Below, in pieces: positions 26,606 to 39,279 of a DNA stretch of 64,000 nucleotides. The position numbers and the translations under genes are program-made. The stretch covers positions 1 through 64,000 of the forward strand of contig JASAND010010958.1 of the NCBI GenBank assembly GCA_030248195.1. Reading direction: 5' to 3'. The notes under the pieces are model-generated. The model made no database searches. It was not told the DNA's origin and saw only the letters and a list, made by a program, of their open reading frames with translations. The DNA is from Trissonchulus latispiculum (lineage: Eukaryota; Nematoda; Enoplea; Enoplida; Ironidae). Every line of letters starts with the position of its first letter. The first letter of the stretch is position 1.

Positions 26606-27370
26606 CTGAAATTAAGCAGTCAGTTAGCTATACGAGACTAAACAGTTACGTACATATAATATATATAATATATATTATATATACATATATATAGTACAAT
26701 ATATTTATGCTTCTTCTAAAAATTAATACATTTGTAATCTATTGTCTCTAACAGCTGATAGGAAGGGACTAGTGCGTAGGTGTGCCATAACCGTCTTTTG
26801 GGCAGCTTAGAAGAGACAATAGTAGCTGAAGTATGCGCCGCGCCAAATAGGCGACGCCATGGCATCTACAATCAAATGAGAATATATATACGTGTAAATG
26901 CGCAAGCAAAACAGGAAAGAAAGGAAAGTGCGAACGTTTTCAAACAATTTTGAGAATAGGTACAAAAGATGTAACCTTAGGTGGGTAAACAATAAACATA
27001 GTTATATATATTATATATATTCCTATATATATATATATGTACGTAGTTTTGGGACTTGGAAGATGTAAAAATAGCCATTCAGTTATATGCCCGTGTCATA
27101 GGCCATTTTTATGAGAGCATGGAATTTATATACATTATAATTAGCGATTCACCGGGGCCTGGACCGGGCGGGATCTGAACTCAGCTAAATTTTCAGAAGT
27201 TTTTACTGTTTTTCTATCATTTGCGACTTTTCACACCAAAAAGGAATAAAAACAAGAAGATAATCACTTGGCTGAACGAAAACTACACGCATATAATATA
27301 CACCTATACATAGTGTTTGTACCCGATTTCCGTGTTAAGTTAAAATTTATAGAAATCGAGCAATACGTAT

Positions 27371-27695
27371 CTGGGCTTATTCTAGGGAATTTTTCTTGGG
27401 GGGGCTCTTTGGGGGGCCCTCGGGGGGCGAGTCATTCTTGGGGGGGGGGTGAAAATTTTTCAAAATTTTTCTAAAAACTGCTTAAAATAGCGCTATTTTT
27501 ATAGTAATCGCCAAAAAAGTTCGTTTTTAAAGAAATGAAGCCGGAAAATTTTTGAAAATTTGGCCTTTTCAGCGATTTTTTCAGGGTAAAAGTTGGTACC
27601 AAAAGGGGCACCAACTTTTTTTGGGGGGGGAACGATTTTGGGGGAAGGGTGTTTATGGGGGGCCCACCCCCCCCTCCCCACTAGAATAAGCCCAG
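27371..27695. mobile_element. G-run transposon (325 bp) with 5-bp target duplication CGTAT
   Basis: Ends CTGGGCTTATTCTAG and its complement, flanked by CGTAT at 27366-27370 and 27696-27700. G runs of up to nine lie inside both ends. A degenerate copy of the same insertion is in the right arm (about 40070-40370). Confidence 0.8.
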
Positions 27696-27766
27696 CGTAT
27701 ACTCTCTGCCTCTGAGGCAAACCCAGTCTCGGTACCCCGCCACAATCTGACCCCGGTGCATCTATC

Positions 27767-27769
<3 letters not shown>

Positions 27770-27829
<60 letters not shown>
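27770..27829. repeat. (TA)n microsatellite
   Basis: About 30 TA units; the mirror copy in the right arm is 39909-39962. Similar tracts flank the axis at 32983-33031 and 34651-34708. Confidence 0.95.
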
Positions 27830-27833
<4 letters not shown>

Positions 27834-28458
27834 TGGAAAAACTTCTAAGAACACAACGGTTATGTTGTGTTGTGTTGGGTCACAACAGTGGCGCACATAG
27901 AAAATTTTCTCCGGGGATGGTTGACTTAAACAATTCGGGAGTTTTGGGGCGAAGCCCACCAGAAGTTGAAATAATTGTTTAAAATGTCAAAAAGTTGCTT
28001 TGGAAAGATTTAAACAGCTTCTAGAAGCGCGCAAAATTTTTTAAAAACTTTAAAAAGTGGTGGGTAGGGCCGAGGGGAGGAAGATGTTGAGTGGGGGGGC
28101 CCAAAAAGTGCGGGGTGCGCCCCCCGACCTCCCAAAGTAAAGTAAGCCCAGCAGGTCATGCCAAAAATGACTCAGGCTAAAGTTGTATACGCACGTATAC
28201 ATACACATACGTAAGCAAAACAGAAAGTTGAAAAACACAGTTAACATCCTTATACGTACAATCTTGAAACGTCTATACTCAACCAGCTCAGTAGCGCATA
28301 TAGAAAGTTTTTTCACGGAGGGGCGGACCTCAAAAAAGTTTGGGGCCCGCCATGAACCCAATTTCGCGCCCAATGCCCAAAATGTTTTGCAATTTTATGC
28401 CCGCACTGCGCGCGGACAATAAAAATTTTCCATTACGTCTGGTTTCGGGATTACTTGG

Positions 28459-30519
28459 GGGCCAGTATAAAATGCAGACGCAGACGCAGACCAGCAGACT
28501 GGGGTATAAAACGCAGACTTTGATGCAGACGCAGACCCGGGTATAAAAAGCAGACGCAGACCGCACTAAAAGTATAAAATGCAGACTTTCTTGCAGACTT
28601 GCAGACTAGGTTATAAAAAGCAGACCGGGGTATAAAATGCAGACTTTTGAGCAGACTTGCAGACTAGGTTGTAAAAAGCATACGGGGTATAAAATGCAGA
28701 CTTGGGTATAAAATGCAGACTTCTGAGCAGACTTACTGATCCTGATTAGGGATGGGCGCGGAAAAGGACTGGAAAAAATGGAAAAAAAAGGTTTTTTCCG
28801 TTTTTTTCCATTTTTTTCCGATGGGGTGGAAAAAAATGGAAAAATATTCCTAACGTTATTTTGACGATTTTTACAATGAAATATCATGTTTTCTGAGCTT
28901 TTTCAGCAATTTCACACTATTTACAACCTTTTCCGTGGGTCATAGTAGGTGGGGGTATGTTAAATCTGGCGAAATTGTATTTGGGTTTTTCGAATGATCG
29001 GAAAAAATGGAAAAATATTCGGGACATGTTCTGAACGTTAATTTATGACCTCAGAACATTAAGAAACTATCAAAAATAGTGTTTAATGAGATAAGAATAC
29101 GATATTCATGCATTTGAGCTAATTTTGGGATTTGACAATTTTTCCTTTGGAATGTGAAAATGGTTACATAACTCAGATAGAGTCAATAATTCCATACCTA
29201 ACAGTGGACTGTTAAACCAAAACTGTTAAAAATATCTGGAATTGTTTACTTTACAAACCGCGTTACCTACGAAAACCACAAACTAGGTCTAGTATAACCG
29301 CCAAGGTATCCAGAAGTCACCTGTCCTTTGCTTTACAGCGTCACCCGCTGAAAATATTTGATTCCTATAATCAATACTGGAACCTTTCTAAGCGCTTGTG
29401 CTATTGCATTACCCCTATGGGGAATGGGGGGCATTACCCCTACGCCCATTACCCCTATGCATTACCCCTATGGGGCTACTAAATATCGTGAAAACTGCTT
29501 CTATGCATGCATAAACATGAAATAACGCAACTTTTAGCACATTGTGTAATTTTTGAGTGACCGGAAAAAAAAGGAAAAAAATGGAAAAAACCGGAACAAA
29601 AGGTTTTTTCCGGCAATCTTTTTTCCCCGGAAAAAACCAACCCTAATCCTGATATACATAAAATGCAGGCTCCGGTATAAAATGTACTACGAATAGGTTT
29701 TGCAGATTTTGATGTGAAATATGCAGTATGGTCGGTAATAACCAGACGCCGGTATATAATATAATTTTATTTTATTGCATTAAATGTCTACTTTTCTGAC
29801 AATGTACATATTGCAAGGTTAAATCGAATTTTTGCAGCCATTTTCGCAAATGAAGTCCGATCAAAATAATTTTGGTATGGTAATGATCCTCTCTATATAC
29901 CCTCTCTATATCTCCTCTATCCTCTAAAAACAGGATCTATTTAAGAATAAGTTACCCAGCCCAGAGGTCATGGCAAAGTATCCAATACATGGCTAGATAG
30001 TGCAGAGTGTGGACATGCTACAAGCATAATATAGGTTAGCTAAGTGAAGTCCGTAGTGAGGAATGCAAAAATGTTCAATTTTGGTCCCGAGTTGTGTGAG
30101 GGTCGGTTTTGGGGTGGGTCGACTGTTTTGGATACCCTGGTCAATGGAGTTGGGCCTCATCGGATACCGGGCCTGCAAATCTGCTCAAAAATCTGCATTT
30201 TATACCCAAGTCTGCATTTTATTCCCCAGTCTGCAAGTCTGCTCAAAAGTCTGCATTTTATACCCAAGTCTGCATTTTATTCCCCAGTCTGCAAGTCTGC
30301 TCAAAAGTCTGCATTTTATACCCCGGTCTGCAAGTCTGCTCAAAAGTCTGCATTTTATACCCGGGTCTGCTTTTTATACCCCAGTCTGCAAGTCTGCTCA
30401 AAAGTCTGCATTTTATACCCGAGTCTGTTTTCAGGTCTGCGTTTTATACCCGAGTCTGCGTCTGCATAAGTCTGCTAAGTCTGCTGGTCTGCGTCTGCGT
30501 CTGCAGTTTATACTGGCCC
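28459..30519. mobile_element. hAT-like element with GCAGAC array (2061 bp), 8-bp duplication TTACTTGG
   Basis: Ends GGGCCAGTATAAAATGCAG and its near complement, flanked by perfect TTACTTGG at 28451-28458 and 30520-30527. Both subterminal zones (28475-28735 and 30165-30510) are arrays of a longer unit built on TATAAAATGCAGACTT and GAGCAGACTTGCAGAC, in opposite orientations. A second element (28747-29645) is nested inside. An 8-bp duplication is typical of hAT elements. Long ORFs over the arrays are repeat translations, not genes. Confidence 0.85.
28747..29645. mobile_element. nested hAT-like element with GGAAAAAATGG array (899 bp), 8-bp duplication ATCCTGAT
   Basis: Ends TAGGGATGGG and CCAACCCTA, flanked by perfect ATCCTGAT at 28739-28746 and 29646-29653. 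GGAAAAAATGGAAAAA repeats lie inside both ends. CATTACCCCTATG is tandemly repeated near 29405-29475. No transposase recognised. Confidence 0.85.
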
Positions 30520-31525
30520 TTACTTGGGACCAAAGTGCCCCCATCAACCAGCTCAAACACAAACATGCACAAACTTACAAAATAGTTTTACCATCATAAG
30601 AAATATGGTCATATGCTTAAATGTAAACGGATTAAAATACTAAACAACGAATATCAGAAGGTCCTGCAGTACGTTGATGCAATATAATCTGCAAACGATG
30701 CAATACGTACGGCAACCACTGCAAGTAACGCTAGTCTGTAGCGTAAACTATGTATGCATGTATGGACACCAGTAGCTTAAATGAGCACAGTGCCTGCCTG
30801 CCATCTACACTAAAAAACTGGATAAAGAAAAATATATACGTAAATGCGTTTTCAAAGTCTTAAGCAAACACCTACCTCTTCTAATCGCAAACAAACATTA
30901 GACGGTCAACAGAAAGGATTTGGAAAAACGCTACGTACATAGCTACGGACTAAGCGATCCTATCTGAACAAACTGCACACTCTGAAGAAATTCAACGCAA
31001 CAGTTTTTTTTACATTTCAGTGAAAGGCCAACCCGAACAGCAGAAAAAACAATTTAGGCTTAATCGAATTCACTTGGGAAAAACTGTAGTTTAGCATTCA
31101 CACAGTGCAGAAGAATCGACAAGCCACACACATTGCATACTATATAACTTTGTAGTATATAAAATTATAAACTTTATTAGTTTATACTAAACACGTAGGA
31201 AATAATAATGCGTAACAAAGCAAGTAACAAGCAATATTAAAACAAAGAAGAAGACTAAACCCTTCAGATTCAGATAAAAGCAAACTACGTTCTGAGGACA
31301 GTTCAATGACATTATTTGGGTGTGGGTAAAACACGGTCCCGGCTCCAGCCCCGGCACATTTTTGGTGGGTTTTGGGAGCCATTTTTAGCATATATATTGC
31401 TAGAAAAAGTTTCGCCCCCCCAAAGTTCCTTGCCCCTCGGATTTTTGGTCTACCCAAGAAAAAAATCCCCTAGAATAAGCCCAGAACGTTACGTTCAACG
31501 TATACATATATACGGACGTATACGC

Positions 31526-31690
31526 CATGGGCGTATCCAGGCGAGAGGTTTTGGGGGTTGAAACCCCCTCCTTTTGGGCTGTATTTTATCAAAACTCCAT
31601 TACAAAATGTGCAAATTTTTGACAAAACCTTCCCTTTCAGTGAATTTTTGCCAAAACCCCCTCCTTTTAAAAATCCTGGATACGACCCTG
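31526..31690. mobile_element. 165-bp hAT-like MITE, 8-bp duplication GTAT(A/A)(C/T)GC
   Basis: Ends CATGGGCGTATCCAGG and the complement of CAGGGTCGTATCCAGG. Flanks GTATACGC (31518-31525) and GTATATGC (31691-31698) match at seven of eight. The right arm has the same insertion at 36006-36173. Confidence 0.8.
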
Positions 31691-32410
31691 GTATATGCAT
31701 ATCTATACCAATTAATTCTAACTAAAACGCTCACTTTCATCTGCACAAAGCTCCAAGATTTCTGGACCTCCTCGCATTTTGTTAATATATAAACAAACAC
31801 CAACAAAAAATAAAATGAGTACGTATATAAAAAGAACTGGTCGTTTGCTCCAGTCAAGTTAGAAACTAAGGACCATCTTGAAAGTCAATGAACAGAAGCA
31901 GGAGGGACAAGCCTATAGCACTGCGTAAATGAGAATATAGACAAATAAAAATTAGAATTTCTGCTTCAACTGCAACAAAATAACAACAACAACAATAAAG
32001 TTAGGTACGTGTATGTACAACGTAAAGTTGACTAAACAGCATGCATACGTACGTGACATACATTCAACAAATACACCTTCTGCATATTGTACAATCATGC
32101 TTTATAACCACAACCTATATAAACGCATCAAATTCCTATATATATTATGCACAGTTCACACACACAAAATCGCACTCACTTTACCAATATCTAAAGACAT
32201 TTATTCAGTCTCTGAACTGAGACTACAGTCTGATAGCTAGTCGAACAACGCAATATTTCGACAGTGTACAGAAGTGTACGTATGTACAATGAAGCGACTA
32301 GAGACCATCATAAAAATTTTATAAATGTGTATATACATAAACTTTGGGAAATGACAAGAGTAAGGCGTTCGTTTTAATATGTTGTTGCTGTTGTTTGTTG
32401 TAGTAGACAT

Positions 32411-32530
32411 TAGTGTGTGGATCGGATCGGCAAAATCGATCCGATCCGCGATCCGGAGGCCGGATCGGTAGGCCAGCTGGATCGGAACGGATCGGATCGC
32501 TTAAGTCAGGTAGATCGGCTATCCGACTTG
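32411..32530. repeat. GGATC/GATCC array
   Basis: TAGTGTGTGGATCGG start followed by GATCCGATCC units; shared with the right arm at about 35155-35270. Confidence 0.6.
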
Positions 32531-32568
32531 ATACGCAACATCACATAAAATTAAATTGTACCCGACGC

Positions 32569-32843
32569 CAGGCCCGCACCCAGGATTTTGAAAAGGGGGG
32601 GGGTCCAAGGTAAAATGCACCGGGGGGTCTGGGGGCGGAGCCCCCCAGAACTTGGAAATTTTTTGCAGTTTTGCCCAAAAACGGTACATTGGACGTTAAT
32701 TTTGAAATTATCGCGCCGAAGGCGCGTAAATTTTTTAAAAATAGCTGTTTTTGCCATAAAAATAGCAAAAATTTTCCATTTAGTTATCCCAAAAGGGGGG
32801 GGTCTAGACCCCTTGAACCCCCCCCCCCCTGGGTGCGGCCTTG
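32569..32843. mobile_element. 275-bp hAT-like MITE, perfect 8-bp duplication CCCGACGC
   Basis: Ends CAGGCCCGCACCCAGG and the complement of CAAGGCCGCACCCAGG, flanked by CCCGACGC at 32561-32568 and 32844-32851. It contains G/C runs and two GC hairpins, one with a GGA loop (32629-32648) and GCGCC-GAA-GGCGC at 32713-32725. Shared with the right arm at 34847-35113. Confidence 0.85.
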
Positions 32844-32981
32844 CCCGACGCATATTTTGTGATTGAACTTGACTTCGATCACTGCACTGCTTAGTGCGTA
32901 CGTTGTTGGTATATATACAATATTTTCCTTCTACCAACCAAACTTCATTTTGGTTTTGAGTCTCTCCAACGCATTCAGTAA

Positions 32982-32982
<1 letters not shown>

Positions 32983-33031
<49 letters not shown>
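32983..33031. repeat. (TA)n microsatellite near the axis
   Basis: Mirror copy at 34651-34708 in the right arm. Confidence 0.95.
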
Positions 33032-33033
<2 letters not shown>

Positions 33034-33506
33034 GTATATATATACGTCAACTTATAACAGCAACTTAATACTTTTACATATATACTATATATATAATTTT
33101 ATGCAATACATCTGGGATCAAAGTGCAGAATCAAGACCCGCTGTTACTATGCTGCTATTGCTAAGTACGTAGTAATGAAAAATGAATTAATGCATAACTC
33201 TTTGTAATTAATGTTGCTTACTGTTGTCAGAATTTTGGAGTGAAGTTTTATGGTTGAGCTCTTTGTAGCTTTATTTCAAAACCCGAAGTCAAACTCTGTG
33301 ATCATTCAAAATTTATTTCCCGCAATGTTTTTAAAGTTTTTAGTCCGTTTTCGCTGTATTCAAACTTCAACTTCGGTGTCTGGAACATCAAGAATAAATT
33401 TTTACTCCAAATTCAAATTAATTCTCAAAATTGTAGTTTTAACTGAAATGTTTCATTTGTATTATCTTAAAATTTGTATTAGGCAGGCCGCGATCATCAT
33501 CTGGAG

Positions 33507-34184
33507 CAGGGTTGGGCGAGACCGAGACTGGCCAAGTCTGTGCTTTTGGGCGAGACCGAGACCGGGACTAGCAATTTTAAGCTTAAACTTGATTTTTTCC
33601 AGTTTTTAAGGCTTAGGCACAGTATTTGGGGATTTAACACATAAACATACGATTCCCGCACCTCGTCAGTTAATTTTTGTTACATTGATTTAGAAATTTC
33701 GCTAAAATTTGATGTTTTCAAACAATTTCCGGTTTCGGTCCGAGACCGAGACTTTTGGGTGAGCGAGACCGAGACTGGTCAAGTCTCGACTTTTGGGCGA
33801 GACCGAGACCGAGACTCCCAACCTGGCTTATTTTTACTGGGGGGGTGGGGGCCCCCCACTCGGCAACCGCCCCCAATAAAAGCCCCCCCCCCCCCATAAA
33901 TTTTTACCTCCCCCCCCATAAGCCAAAAAATTGCCAGATTTCACCATTTTTACCCTAAATTTTCAAAAAATTTTCCGGCTTCGCCGGAATTTTAACGACA
34001 TTTTAGCTATTTTAGCGTAAAAAAACACCTAAAATTAGTCATTTTTTAGCGATTTTTGGCAATTTTTATACAAAAACGTAAAAATTTGCAAACTTTTTTC
34101 CAAAAATATGCCCCCCCATCGATGGGGGGGGCAACTTTGAGCCCCCCCATAAATATCGGCCTAAAAATAAGCCAGCCAACCCTG
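33507..34184. mobile_element. hAT-like element with GAGACC array at the palindrome axis
   Basis: It begins CAGGGTTGGGCGAGACCGAG and, once the nested element at 33823-34175 and one CCAAC are removed, ends GAGACTCCCAACCCTG. GAGACCGAGAC arrays lie inside both ends. It is the only sequence between the two arms. The outer 8 bases are not a direct repeat: ...CATCATCTGGAG on the left is mirrored as CACCAAATGATG on the right, so both sides are the same genomic flank in opposite orientation. Confidence 0.8.
33823..34175. mobile_element. G-run transposon (353 bp) nested at the axis, 5-bp duplication CCAAC
   Basis: Ends CTGGCTTATTTTTA and its complement, flanked by CCAAC at 33818-33822 and 34176-34180. 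It contains CCGGCTTCGCCGG at 33975-33987 and long C runs. It inserted into the right end of the GAGACC element. Confidence 0.85.
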
Positions 34185-34646
34185 CACCAAATGATGATCG
34201 CAGCCTTCCTAATACAGAATTTTAAGATAATACAAATGAGACATTTCAGTTAAAACTACAATTTTGAGAATTAATTTGAATTTGGAGTAAAAATTTATTA
34301 GCTTGATGTTCCAAACACCGAAGTTGAAGTTTGAATACAGCGAAAACAGACTAAAAACTTTAAAAACATTGCGGGAAATAAATTTTGAATAATCACAGAG
34401 TTTGACTTCGGAGTTTTGACAAAAGCACAAAAGCTCAACCATAAAACTTCAGGCAAAATTCTGACAACAGTAAGCAACATTAATTACAGAGAGTTATATA
34501 TGCATTCGTTAACTTTTTTTCATTACTACGTACTTAGCAATAGCAGCATAGTAACAGCGGGTCTTGATTCTGCACTTTGATCCCAGATGTATTGCATAAA
34601 ATTATATATATAGTATATATGTAAAAGATATTAAGTTGCTGTTATA

Positions 34647-34709
<63 letters not shown>

Positions 34710-34846
34710 TTACTGAATGCGTTGGAGAGACTCAAAAACCAAAATGAAGTTTGGTTGGTAGAAGAAAATGTGTATATATACTAACAGTGTACGCACTAAG
34801 CAGTGCAGTGATCGAAGTCAAGTTCAATCACAAAATATGCGTCGAG

Positions 34847-35113
34847 CAAGGCCGCACAGAGGGGGGGGTTCCCAAAGGGTCTAGACCCCCTTTTGGGATA
34901 ACTAAATGGAAAATTTTTGCTATTTTTATGGCAAAAACAGCTATTTTTAAAAAATTTACGCGCCTTCGGCGATAATTTCAAAATTAACGTCCAATGTACC
35001 GTTTTTTGGGCAAAACTGCAAAAAGTACCAATTTCTGGGGGCTCCGCCCCAAGACCCCCCGGTGCATTTTACCTTGGACCCCCCCCCTTTTCAAAATCCT
35101 GGGTGCGGGCCTG
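34847..35113. mobile_element. hAT-like MITE, right-arm copy of 32569-32843
   Basis: CAAGGCCGCAC start and GGGTGCGGGCCTG end, flanked by GCGTCGAG and GCGTCGGG, so the duplication has decayed by one base. Contains a GGGGGCTCCGCCCC hairpin near 35037-35050. Confidence 0.8.
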
Positions 35114-36005
35114 GCGTCGGGTACAATTTAATTTTATGTGATGTTGCGTATCAAGTCGGACAGCCGATCTACCTGACTTAAGCGATCCGATCCGTTCCGA
35201 TCAGCTGGCCTACCGATCCGGCCTCCGGATCGCGGATCGGATCGATTTTGCCGATCCGATCCACACACTAATGTCTACTACAACAAACAACAGCAACAAA
35301 CATATTAAACGAACGCCTTACTCTTGTCATTTCCCAAAGGTTTGTGTACTGTACACATTTATAAAATTTTATGATGGTCTCTAGTTTCCACAAGTCATTA
35401 AGCACATACGTACTTCCTTGTACACTGTCGAAATATTGCGTTGTTCGACTGAAATATCAGTTTGTAGTCTCAGTTCAGAGACTGAATAAATAGTCTTTAG
35501 ATATTGGTAAAGTGAGTGCGATTCTTGTGTGTGTGAACTGTGCATAATATATATAGGAATTCGATGCGTTTATATAGGTTGTGGTTACAAAGCATGATTG
35601 TACAATATGCAGAAGGTGTATTTATATCTGAATGTATGTCACGTACGTATGCATGCTGTTTAGGTCAACTTACGTTGTACATACACGTACCTAACTTTAC
35701 TGTTGTTGTTGTTATTTTGTTGCAGTTGAAGCGGAAATCTAATTTTTATTTGTTTCTATATTCTCATTTACGCAGTGCTATAGGCTTGTCCCTCCTGCTT
35801 CTGTTCAGTGACTTTCAAGATGGTCCTAGTTTCTAACTTCGGACTTGGAGCAAAAACGACCAGTTATTTTTATATACGTACTCATTTTATTTTTTTGTTG
35901 GTGTTTGTTTATATATTAACGCAATGCGAGGTCCAGAAATCTTGGAGCTGTGAGATGAAAGTGAGCGTTTTAGTTAGAATTGAATTGGTATAGATATGCA
36001 TATAC

Positions 36006-36173
36006 CAGGGTCGTATCCAGGATTTTTAAAAGGAGGGGGTTTTGGCAAAAATTCGCTGAAAGGGAAGGTTTTGTCAAAAAATTTGCACATTTTGTAGTGG
36101 AGTTTTGATAAAATACAGCTCCAAAAGGAGGGGTTTCAACCCCCCAAAAACCTCTCGCCTGGATACGCCCATG
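36006..36173. mobile_element. hAT-like MITE, right-arm copy of 31526-31690
   Basis: CAGGGTCGTATCCAGG to CCTGGATACGCCCATG, flanked by GCATATAC and GCGTATAC. Confidence 0.8.
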
Positions 36174-37202
36174 GCGTATACGTCCGCATATATGTATACG
36201 TTGAACGTAACGTTCTGCCCATTCCAGGGGATTTTTTCTTGGGAGAGCCAAAATTTCGAGCGGGAACTTTGAGGAAAGCTTTTCTAGCAATATATTTAAG
36301 AAATGGCTCCCAAACACACCAAAATGAGCCGGGAATTGGATTTTTAACCTTTTCTTTTTTTTGTCCAAATAGTGTCATTGAACTGTCCTCGAGAACGTGA
36401 ACTTTTGCTTTTATCTGGTTGGACAGAAGAGTTTAGTCTTATGTAGCTTTGTTTTAATATTGCATGTTACTAACTTTTGATTACACATTGTCGGCTCTGC
36501 ATTGATTTAGTATAAACTAATAAAGTAATTACAAGTTATTACTTTTAATAAAAAGTACAACGCAATGTGTGTGGCTTGTCGATTCTCCCATACTACACCA
36601 ATTTTAAACTGTAGTTTTTGGGGATAGAATTCGATTAAGCCTTTTTTTTTTTCTAGCTGTTCAGGTTGTACCACTAGAGGCAATGTAAAAAAAACAAACG
36701 CGGTGAATTTCTTCAGAGTGTGCAATTTGTTCTTTTTTGATCGCTTTGAGTCCGTAACCACATACGTAGCTTTTCTCCAAATTTTTTCTATTGAAAAGCA
36801 AATATGTTGTTTGCGATTAGAAGAAGAGGTAGGTGTTTGCTTAAGACTTTGAAAATCCATTTACGTATATATTTTTCTTTATCAATTTTTTTAGTGTAGA
36901 TGGCTAGAATTTTTTGTGCTCATTTAAGCTTACTGGTGTCCATACAAGCATGCATGGATTTACGCTACAGACTAGCGTTACTTACATTGGTCCTGCCCGA
37001 GCAAATGTATAAAATCGTTTGCACATTTTCTCTGCATCAGCAAAGCTGCTGGAACCTTTTGATATTCGTAGTTTATATAGTATTTTTAATTCGTTTACCA
37101 TTTAAGCTTATATGACCTGATTTCTTATGATGTGCAAAACAATTTGGTAAGTTTGTGCATCGATTTTGTTATAGCTTTTTGACACTTTGGTCCCAAGTAA
37201 GA

Positions 37203-37651
37203 GACCAGTACCAAACTGCAGACGCAGACGCAGACCAGCAGACTTAGCGAACAAATGCAGACGCAGACTCGGGTATAAAACGCAGACCTGAAAACGAACT
37301 CGGAGACAAAATGCAGACTTTTGAGCAGACTTGCAGACTGGGGTATAAAAAGCAGACCCGGGTATAAAATGCAGACTTTTGAGCAGACTTGCAGACCGGG
37401 GTATAAAATGCAGACTTTGAGCAGACTTGCAGACTGGGGAGATAAAATGCAGACTTGGGTATAAAATGCAGACTTTTGAGCAGACTTGCAGACTGGGGAA
37501 TAAAATGCAGACTTGGGTATAAAATGCAGATTTTTTTTCCGATTTTTTTGCCCAGTATCAGTTGAGGCTTAACCTCCGATGACCAGGGTTTTCCACATCA
37601 GTCATTGACCCTCATATCTCGGGAGGGGGGGGGGTGTTTTTTTTTTTTTTT

Positions 37652-37687
<36 letters not shown>

Positions 37688-39279
37688 CCTGCAAAAACTC
37701 GCCAACATTGGATACTTTGCCGTGACCTACCGAACTAGGTAGCGAGGTGTAAAATGGATCCTGTTTTTAGAGGGTTGAGGAGAGATTAGTAGAGAGGAAT
37801 ATATAGAGAGGGATAAATACCTTGCAAAAACTTTTTTGGTCGGACTTCATTTGCGAAAATGGCTGCGAAAATTCGATTTATTGCATGCAAGATGTAGCAT
37901 TGTCAGAAAATTGGGCATTTAATCGCAATAAATAAAATTATATTATTATACCAGCGTCTGGTTATTTTTAACCATACCTTCTTTTTCACATCCAAAATCT
38001 ACAAAACCACAGATTTAATTTTTTTTCTTGCATTTTATGTATATTTTTACTACTTTTGGATTTTTCAGGGAGAAAAAGAAAACCGGAAAAAAAAAATTAT
38101 TTTGTATCGAGTTTTTTCCATTTTTTTCCTTTTTTTTCCGGTCAGACTCAAAAATTACACAATGTGCTAAAAGATTGCGTTGTCCCATGTTTATGTATGC
38201 ATAGAAGCAGTTTTCACCGATATTTGAGAAGCCCCATATTTTTCACGCATTTTTTCAATTATCTTTTGGGCAAAAACCAACTTTTGCATTCCCCATAGGA
38301 GGGGACAGAATCTGAAAAGCGCTTTAAGAGGTTACAATATTGATTATAGAAATCAAAAACTTTCAGCGAATTTGTAGGCTGTAAGTCTAAAAGTTGAGCT
38401 GAACTTCTGGATACCTTGGCGTTTACACAAAGCTCAGTTTCGTGGTTTTTCTGGAAATGAGCGCGGTTTGCTAGAAGTAAACAATTCCAGATATTTTTAG
38501 CAGTTTTGGAATAACAGTCCACTGTTAGATATGGTGTGCATTGACTCTAATAGAGTTGAGCAAACCAATTCCAGATAAGAAAGGAAAAAATTGTCAAATC
38601 CCAAAAATTAACTCAAATTCATGTTTTTTTTTTTCTTATCTCATTAAACGCAATTGAAAAATTTTATTTGATGTTAGATACCACAAACCAATGTTCATTT
38701 TATGTTTTAAATAACATTCCATATTTTAAGGTCATTCGAAAAACCCAAATAGAAAAAAGCCAAAATTATGATACCCCCACCTACTATGACCCGCAGAAAA
38801 AGGTTGTAAATAGTGTGAAATTGCTGAAAAGCTCGGAAAAACGCGATATTTCATTGAATGAAATCGTCGAAATAACGTTAAGAATGTTTTTCCTTTTTTT
38901 CCCACACTATCGGAAAAAACGGAAAAAAACGAGAAAAGCCTTTTTTTCCGATTCTTTTCCCTCCTTTCCCCGCGCCACCCCCCCCCCCGGATCTTTTAGT
39001 CTGCTCAGAAAGTCTGCATTTTATACCCAAGTCTTCATTTTGTACCCCGTATGCTTTTTTATCTGGAAAGAAATTCTGCTCAAAAATTTGCAATTTGTAG
39101 CCTTTTTTTTTTTTTTTTTTTTAGTCTACGAGTCACCAAGAAAGTCTGCATTTTATACTTTTAGTGCGGTCTACTCCGTACTTTTCCTGCCACGAATCTG
39201 CATCCTGCATCATATTTCCCTTATTGATTTTTTTCTTCCCTTACCCCTGCGTCTGCGATGCTGCATTTTATACTGGCCC
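37203..39279. mobile_element. hAT-like GCAGAC-array element, right-arm copy of 28459-30519
   Basis: Arrays of TATAAAATGCAGACTT at 37210-37540 and, degraded, at 39000-39270, with the nested GGAAAAA element between. The end GGACCAGTA/TATACTGGCCC is still visible. Degraded by T runs, including one of about 50 bases near 37630-37687. Confidence 0.7.

Larger units (their letters stand above)
26606..33506. other. Dab upstream region filled with transposons (left arm)
   Basis: No convincing exon. It contains the elements at 27371-27695, 28459-30519, 31526-31690, 32411-32530 and 32569-32843, plus TA microsatellites. A GC-rich patch at about 27140-27190 (minus strand) could be a short exon in phase with the PTB exon, but this is too weak to call. 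Confidence 0.5.

Noticed and set aside
27140..27190. GC-rich patch as the missing first Dab exon (about 22 bases in phase, reading PPGPGP)
   Set aside because: Too short, no start codon, and the right-arm copy is degraded, so it cannot be tested by conservation.
30170..30510. GCAGAC repeats considered as a CRISPR-like array
   Set aside because: Eukaryotic context, no unique spacers, and the repeats are the subterminal part of a transposon with matching ends and an 8-bp duplication.
30044..30599. Overlapping ORFs of 141-178 residues
   Set aside because: They are translations of the GCAGAC array (repeated CILYPS, KSAFYT); all three frames stay open because the unit lacks stops.
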